Positions 58,822-64,000 of a stretch of DNA of 64,000 bases are shown in pieces; position 1 is the first letter of the stretch, and each line of letters begins with the position of its first letter. The translations under genes were made by a program, and so were the position numbers. Source of the DNA: Gloeophyllum trabeum ATCC 11539 (Eukaryota > Basidiomycota > Agaricomycetes > Gloeophyllales > Gloeophyllaceae); contig NW_006920417.1 in NCBI RefSeq assembly GCF_000344685.1, forward strand, positions 124,001-188,000, written 5' to 3'. The notes beneath the pieces were generated by a model that ran no database searches, was not told the origin of the DNA, and worked only from the letters and a program-made list of their open reading frames with translations.

Positions 58822-59710
58822 TAAGCGCGCTTGAGAAATGGCGGAAGCATATGTAAAGTGATTACTACATAGTGTAAGTAGTCCCGAAATTCGGTCCTCG
58901 GAATGAAGTTAGCCTCGTATTTCTTTTCAAAAAATGTTTGCTTCAGATCAAACGCCGTAGCAGACGATGAGCCTCGCACATCGATTGATTCTGTGGGCCG
59001 TGATAGCAAGGATCCTGTCTGTATGACCCACCTTGGTTAAATTACAGCGCCACTCGTCCGTCCGACACATGCGGGGGCGAACCTCAGGTGGAGCGCTCCT
59101 TGCACCTTTCGAGTCATACGTACAATTGAAAATCTCTCGTACAGCCTTGCTTTGCAAACCTGATGCTCGCGGACCCGTATATGAGTTAAGGTGAGTCTTG
59201 CAAGGAATGCAGCAACTCAATAGGGAGTTGTGCTCTCTGCAACGGGGACCGCCAATCACCCGGCAGTGAAATTATCGCGGACCGTACGAATGGCCCGGCT
59301 AGCATCTGATTCATCTGCGGAAACCCAGGAGACTGCAAGTCAATGGGTATTGGTTTACAGAACACGTTGAATTCCTCCACACAACATACTCTGATTCTTC
59401 GAGCCACTCCTCCCGTAAAGGGATTAGTATGTTCATGTCACGTCCGGCTCAGACATCTCCTTCGAAGTGTCTGCGTGTGTATTACTCCCATGAACATGCA
59501 CTCGCTTCGCGATATTCCATGGAACTATGACTAGGGAAACCCCGGTCATTCGATGACGAGCTAGTGCCTTGAATAATGATGAATGTCGAATTATGGTATA
59601 CACGTACGCTCCACAGATAAATTACTAATGCACGGGTATGACCAAGAAGAACATCGAAAGCTCCTGAAAAGGAAGAAAAGAAAGGAATGGTCTCCGCGAG
59701 GTGAGAACAG
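58822..59710. other. Convergent intergenic region, 889 bp
   Basis: Between the SOD stop (plus) and the CSC1-type channel stop (minus). Longer than expected for two 3' UTRs, but no frame shows a recognisable motif. Confidence 0.4.
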
Positions 59711-62700
59711 TCACCGTGCCCTCCTGAACATCCAAGCAGTCCACCATACACTACCGGCCTTCGCGCTTGCCTGTGCTTCCTCCTGCTCTCGCCGTAGCCG
59801 GTCTTCAGCGGCTTCTTGTTCTTCTTTAATAACTTCATGCAGCACCGCTTCTTGGGTCGAGATAGCGGATGAACCAATGGGCAGTCTATCACCGCTCATC
59901 AGACGAGGAGATGAGGACACCATGGATAATGTGGACTTCGCAAATTCGGCTTGGGCATGGAAATCTGGTCTGGCATCGATGTCCTGGCTCATGGACGCAG
60001 AGCGAGGATGAAGACGCGGATCAGCAGTGGATAGCACTGATGAAGCGCGCCTCTGTGGCGGATGCCTGGACCCTGATGCCGAAGAAAACGAACGCATCCC
60101 TGCAAAGGTACTGGGCCTGCCTAATCCCAACGAACCTTGCCGACTGGCTGATGAAGGAGTACGGTGGTCGCTCCCAGTTCTCCGCCGGGCGAACCGAGAA
60201 TGTGCTTGGGGATCGACAGCAATCTCCACGTCTTCCTCCTTCTCAATTGCTTCTACACGACTCGCTAGCCCAGTTCTCAGACTGATACTCTCGTCACCCG
60301 TAAATCTTCTGGATGGGGAGAGGGACATTCCATCCAGGTCAGGATTAGAAAAGCTGGTGATAGTCGACAATCCCAGGCCTGAAAGGCCCGTGGCGATAGT
60401 CGCCGCTTGCTCTGTCGGCCATTCGCCCAACTGATCAACTCCCGGCTCACTCGTGAGGGCTCTGTGAACATCGACAGTATCGTCCAAGTCCAGGATCCCC
60501 ACAGGGTTTCGGGGCAGCCAGAGGACATTTCGGATGGGTTGTGTATAGTAAGGGTTATCGTATGGATGGTCAGGATTCGACTCGTCATCCCATGTAGGGT
60601 GTGGTGGATGCCTTGTCACAAGCGCGTGGCTGGATGTATCCGGAATAATCGCGGGCGTTTCTTCCTCGAGCGGAGATGTAGTCCTTTCTAGTGCGGGCAT
60701 CGACATCGATGCCCGCTCGGCAGTTGTCGGACTCACATCACGTCGCTGGTGCTCTCGTTTCTGTGAGATATCAAACGAGTGAAGGCGGCTGAATGGACGC
60801 TGATGAGGCCCGAAAGGATTTGGTTGATGTCGTGCTGCGCGCCGTGGCCGGCTAGGAACAGTGGCATAGGAGAAGTTGAACTTCATCGGTAACTTCCAGG
60901 ACCATATGTGCGAATCTTGATGGTTGTTAAAAGGTTCGGAGGGACCTCGAACTGGGGCTTCGGGATCCGGCGTGCCAAGAGACGACGTCGAGGGACTATC
61001 TGGGAGAGGGACAGTCTCTCCGGTTCCGCAGAGGATCCTTGCCTCGAGTACGTCATCGTATTCAAACCGGGCTCTTACTAAGCGAGTAGCGCTGCAGGCA
61101 AGTTGTCAGACACGGCCCTTCATGGTGGATGACCTGAACATACACGAGTTTCACGATGACAGTGAAAACTATCAAAAACGCGGCCAGCCCGATGTTCACG
61201 TGCTTCTTCAATACAGTCATATATGCCATGAAGACAGCCTGTTATCAAAAAATCAGGTTGTAGTTATCCAGAGTGAACGGAACTGCCCGACCTGTGCAAA
61301 TATTAATCCTGCATCGTGTCCCCGAAATATGAGCTCGTGGGCAGACTGCACCATATAACAATACGTACCATCCAAGGAGTACCTAATCATTCGTATGAGC
61401 ATCGTTTGGCCATTGCCTTCGTAATTTCTTGCATAGACATGAATCAGCTAAAAAGAATCATTCAGCATTGTTTAGGAAAGGACCACCTAAGTTAAAGCAT
61501 TCGCCTTACTTGGTTTCTAATAACAGCTGAAGGGGCTGTGCATTAGAGCAATCAAATCCAGACCGCGCATGAGATACTTACCGACTTCCACGCAGAAGTA
61601 CAGAAGCCCAAAGGGCAAAACAAGCGGTTGTAAGACAGCAAAAAGGAGGAGAATATGTATAACAAGCAGATGATTCGGGAGCCAATCTGTAGAGATGCCG
61701 GTGCTTTCAGTTTGATGTTCCGAAGTCTATAGTTGATACTTACAATAATAGTTGAAAGTTCGGGGTCGGATACCAACTGCCCGTTTGCGTGGTGTTACCT
61801 GACGTCGGGTGCTCGGATACATGATGAGTGGGAGCTGCATATCCAGTCAGATACAAGCGCCGAGGACCAGGTAGTTTCGACTTACGCCGACTTGGCAAGT
61901 CAGACACAAATTAGCGACCAAGATCGATTGGAGTGTATTAGCACTTACGCAGAGCTAGTTCCACCCCTCCATGCATCGCAGTAGTAAAGATCACTGGATG
62001 ATATGAGCTGTCAACCTGAAGAAAGCAATCGGAGAACGTACGCCAACCAACGTAGAAAGGGCCAGCAGCCGGGAAACTCCCTGCAACAGTGTTGATTAAG
62101 CCGCCAGCTGTCTCAGTGAAGTTGATTAAGAAGGACTGCAGGACAAAGGTGCCAAGGCAGAAGAAGACTAGTACGTTGACGATCAGAAACTTGTAGTAGC
62201 GGGTCATAATCTTGTCGTGGAGAGCGGACAACGTGATGATCGTATGGGCTTTCTTCGCAATCAGGAGGAGAATCAAAGGTACGGTTATAGTCAGGAGAGA
62301 TATGAACACAGTCGGCACGAATGATTGCAGCACTTCTTGCTCCCATGGATGATGGCTCAGGTAGCGATTCTGAAACGTGTTGAGAGAAAATTTCCACGCA
62401 GTGTACTACACTTACCAGCCACGGCCAATACGTTTGAACGTTCTGAATAGATACCAGGGTAACGAAGAAGGAAACTGGGATAAGCCAGAAGATCGTAAAC
62501 GTCCTGGGACACCTAGTGTAAGCAGCCTTTGCTAAGAGGTGTGGACGTACCACCTACCAAACGCCGACGTCCACAATCCAATCTTTTAGGAACTGTGTAT
62601 TCCGGTGAGCATTGTGCCGATCAAGAGACTGTGTTCACGTTACCTCTGCCCTGAACGTTGACTTCATGAGCCTGATCCAGTCAATATCTTCGTAGCTGGG

Positions 62701-64000
62701 TGCCATTGTCACAAGACACGCCAGTGGGTTGTCGGGATGAACGGCTAGGTACTTGCAAGCTCTCCTTGCGTCATCGGGGTTGGTAAAAGTTACAAAAGCT
62801 GTCGAGCAGGGGTCATAGTCAGAGACGGCCCGGGCTCGGTTTTCCGTTATAAGGGCGGTTAACAATCCAAGCTTGGCAGTATAGTAGTCGATGGAGGGCA
62901 CAGTCTTGCCCCGAAACAACGCAGACAAGTGGATGAGAGGCTGAAAGGCATCAAGTGTGCTTCGAGGTAAACTTAGTAACGCTTCCCATATCGTTTTGTC
63001 GTCGCGAGCTTGCTTTGGGCACTCCATCTCGACCGCCGTGTCCTTCCCAGAGTGAGGGTCGGCAACCTTCTGAAGTTTACGACGTCCAAATCTGGATTGC
63101 TTTCGTAGCCCGAATTCTTGCACGAACGGCCCCAGCGTTCGGATGAGCAGGTCCGTACGATCCTCGCCCTCCACTGAGGCTTCGCGAGCGTGGTCCCCCC
63201 GTTCCACGTCTACATCAGAGACTGGACTGCTGGTCAGTTTATCCATGGAGCGTTTTCTAGGTTTTCCAGCAGCGTCCTCGAGGTCCATTGCTGCCTTGAC
63301 CTCCGTCAATGCCTTCTTCGCCAGCTTGATGTGCGCCGTTTCCAAGCGTTTTAGCACTTCTTCTCGTCGTTCTAGGAGGGATGCAAGTTCCGTCATCTTC
63401 CTAGCTATGACAACTCGATCTATCGACGGTCGCTCGAGCCCATCAGTGCAACTGCTCGCATCTCTGCCGGCCTCGGTAGCCGCAGCAAAGTCTTGAGCTT
63501 CCGTGCGACTGAACGTCATAGGGAGAGGTAACTTAGAAGGGATAGTCTTAGCGCGATTGAATAAAAACGCCAAAATCTTGTTCCAGAAACCGGGAGGCGT
63601 TGATGACGTCAAACCCATTGAAGGCATGTCAAGAGGTCTTGAAAGATAATACTGGAAATAATCTTTCAATTCCTTCTCTGAACGCAGCTGTGGCGGAACA
63701 TTCGTGACCATTACAGTTCGCAGTCGTAGTCCCCGACTCCAATTTTCGTGGTCGAGGGAGGGCAACGCCTGGAATGGGAACTGCGGATGAGGGTGAGGAC
63801 ACCATTGTGACTCCTTCTCCACCTCAGTTTCGGAAGCCACGCGGTCGGCAGTCGCCTGTATCTTCTGGGCCCGAAACCGATAAGCACCGCGCGTGATCCA
63901 GAAGAGTGTACCCATCCAAGTCAGTGTAACCCAAAAGAGCAGGCAGATATGGATCCATAGCAGCGAGTCGCCTTTCTCAGAGCCTACTAGAGAGGTTATG
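59711..64000 (-). CDS. CSC1/OSCA-family (TMEM63) stress-gated cation channel, 5' partial
   Basis: Members are osmotically or mechanically gated cation channels. The frame is open at the right edge, so the N-terminus and first helices lie outside the window. Visible at the start: helix LLWIHICLLFWVTLTWMGTL. Then the cytosolic domain: LRTVMVTNVPPQLRSEKELK, a Ser/Glu-rich loop, STAFVTFTNPDDARRACKYL and APSYEDIDWIRLM. Next the channel helices: FTIFWLIPVSFFVTLVSIQN, FVPTVFISLLTITVPLILLL and FLIVNVLVFFCLGTFVLQSF. The C-terminal tail contains NPYYTQPIRNVLWLPRNPVG and ILDLDDTVDVHRAL, as in fungal members with the PHM7-type extension. It runs into a long disordered region ending WMFRRAR at 59711. Many introns interrupt 60880-62640. 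Confidence 0.88.

Noticed and set aside
59843..60434. Plus-strand open frames over the channel's C-terminal tail
   Set aside because: They mirror the minus-strand disordered tail; no start context, motif or splice support.
1..64000. CRISPR arrays, phage or other prokaryotic systems
   Set aside because: No regularly spaced repeats and no operons; introns throughout mark this as fungal nuclear DNA.

Overview
This is nuclear DNA from a filamentous basidiomycete, most likely an agaricomycete. Nearly every gene is split by many short introns (about 45-65 nt, GT...AG). The genes are typically fungal: VAP/Scs2, a CSC1-type channel, Eaf7, allantoate-permease-like transporters and a DUF6533-like seven-helix protein. 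There are no prokaryotic operons, CRISPR arrays, rRNA genes or convincing tRNA genes. I recognise 26 protein-coding loci. Exon boundaries were inferred by eye from splice motifs, reading frame and family similarity, so spans are start-to-stop including introns.

Layout. 1-12 kb: the ubiquitin-chain factor Ufd2 diverges over only 99 bp from mitochondrial ribosomal protein bL35m. A histidine phosphatase, an AN1 zinc-finger protein (ZFAND2-like), a WD40-cyclophilin (PPWD1-like) and the NuA4 subunit Eaf7 follow. 12-26 kb: a RasGEF, ribosomal protein L17 (uL22), a 578-aa unknown protein carrying three look-alike introns, an adaptin-binding protein (AAGAB/Irc6), a BTB protein and V-ATPase subunit d. 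26-31 kb: a tandem pair of MFS transporters sharing a predicted 5-nt microexon. 31-42 kb: two unrecognised or weakly recognised genes, NDUFAF6, a Ser/Pro-rich protein, SDHAF1 and a seven-helix membrane protein with an unclear 5' end. 44-54 kb: mitochondrial uL29m (MRPL4), a secreted GDSL/SGNH esterase, VAP and a full-length ABCB transporter. 57-64 kb: a Cu/Zn superoxide dismutase with an N-terminal membrane anchor, and the 3' part of a CSC1/OSCA channel running off the right edge.

Two assembly gaps (runs of N at 42990-43328 and 55284-55563) are each flanked by near-identical direct copies of 562-639 bp. They are most simply unmerged contig ends rather than true tandem duplications.

The genes form no single pathway. 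Five are nuclear genes for mitochondrial proteins or complex assembly (bL35m, uL29m, NDUFAF6, SDHAF1) or organelle acidification (VMA6). Two (Ufd2, ZFAND2-like) belong to the Cdc48/proteasome axis. I saw no convincing undescribed multi-gene system. The most unusual signals are at gene-structure level: the repeated introns of the unknown gene, the conserved microexon, a GC-AG intron, a perfect 20-bp palindrome between the MFS paralogues, and the membrane-anchored SOD.
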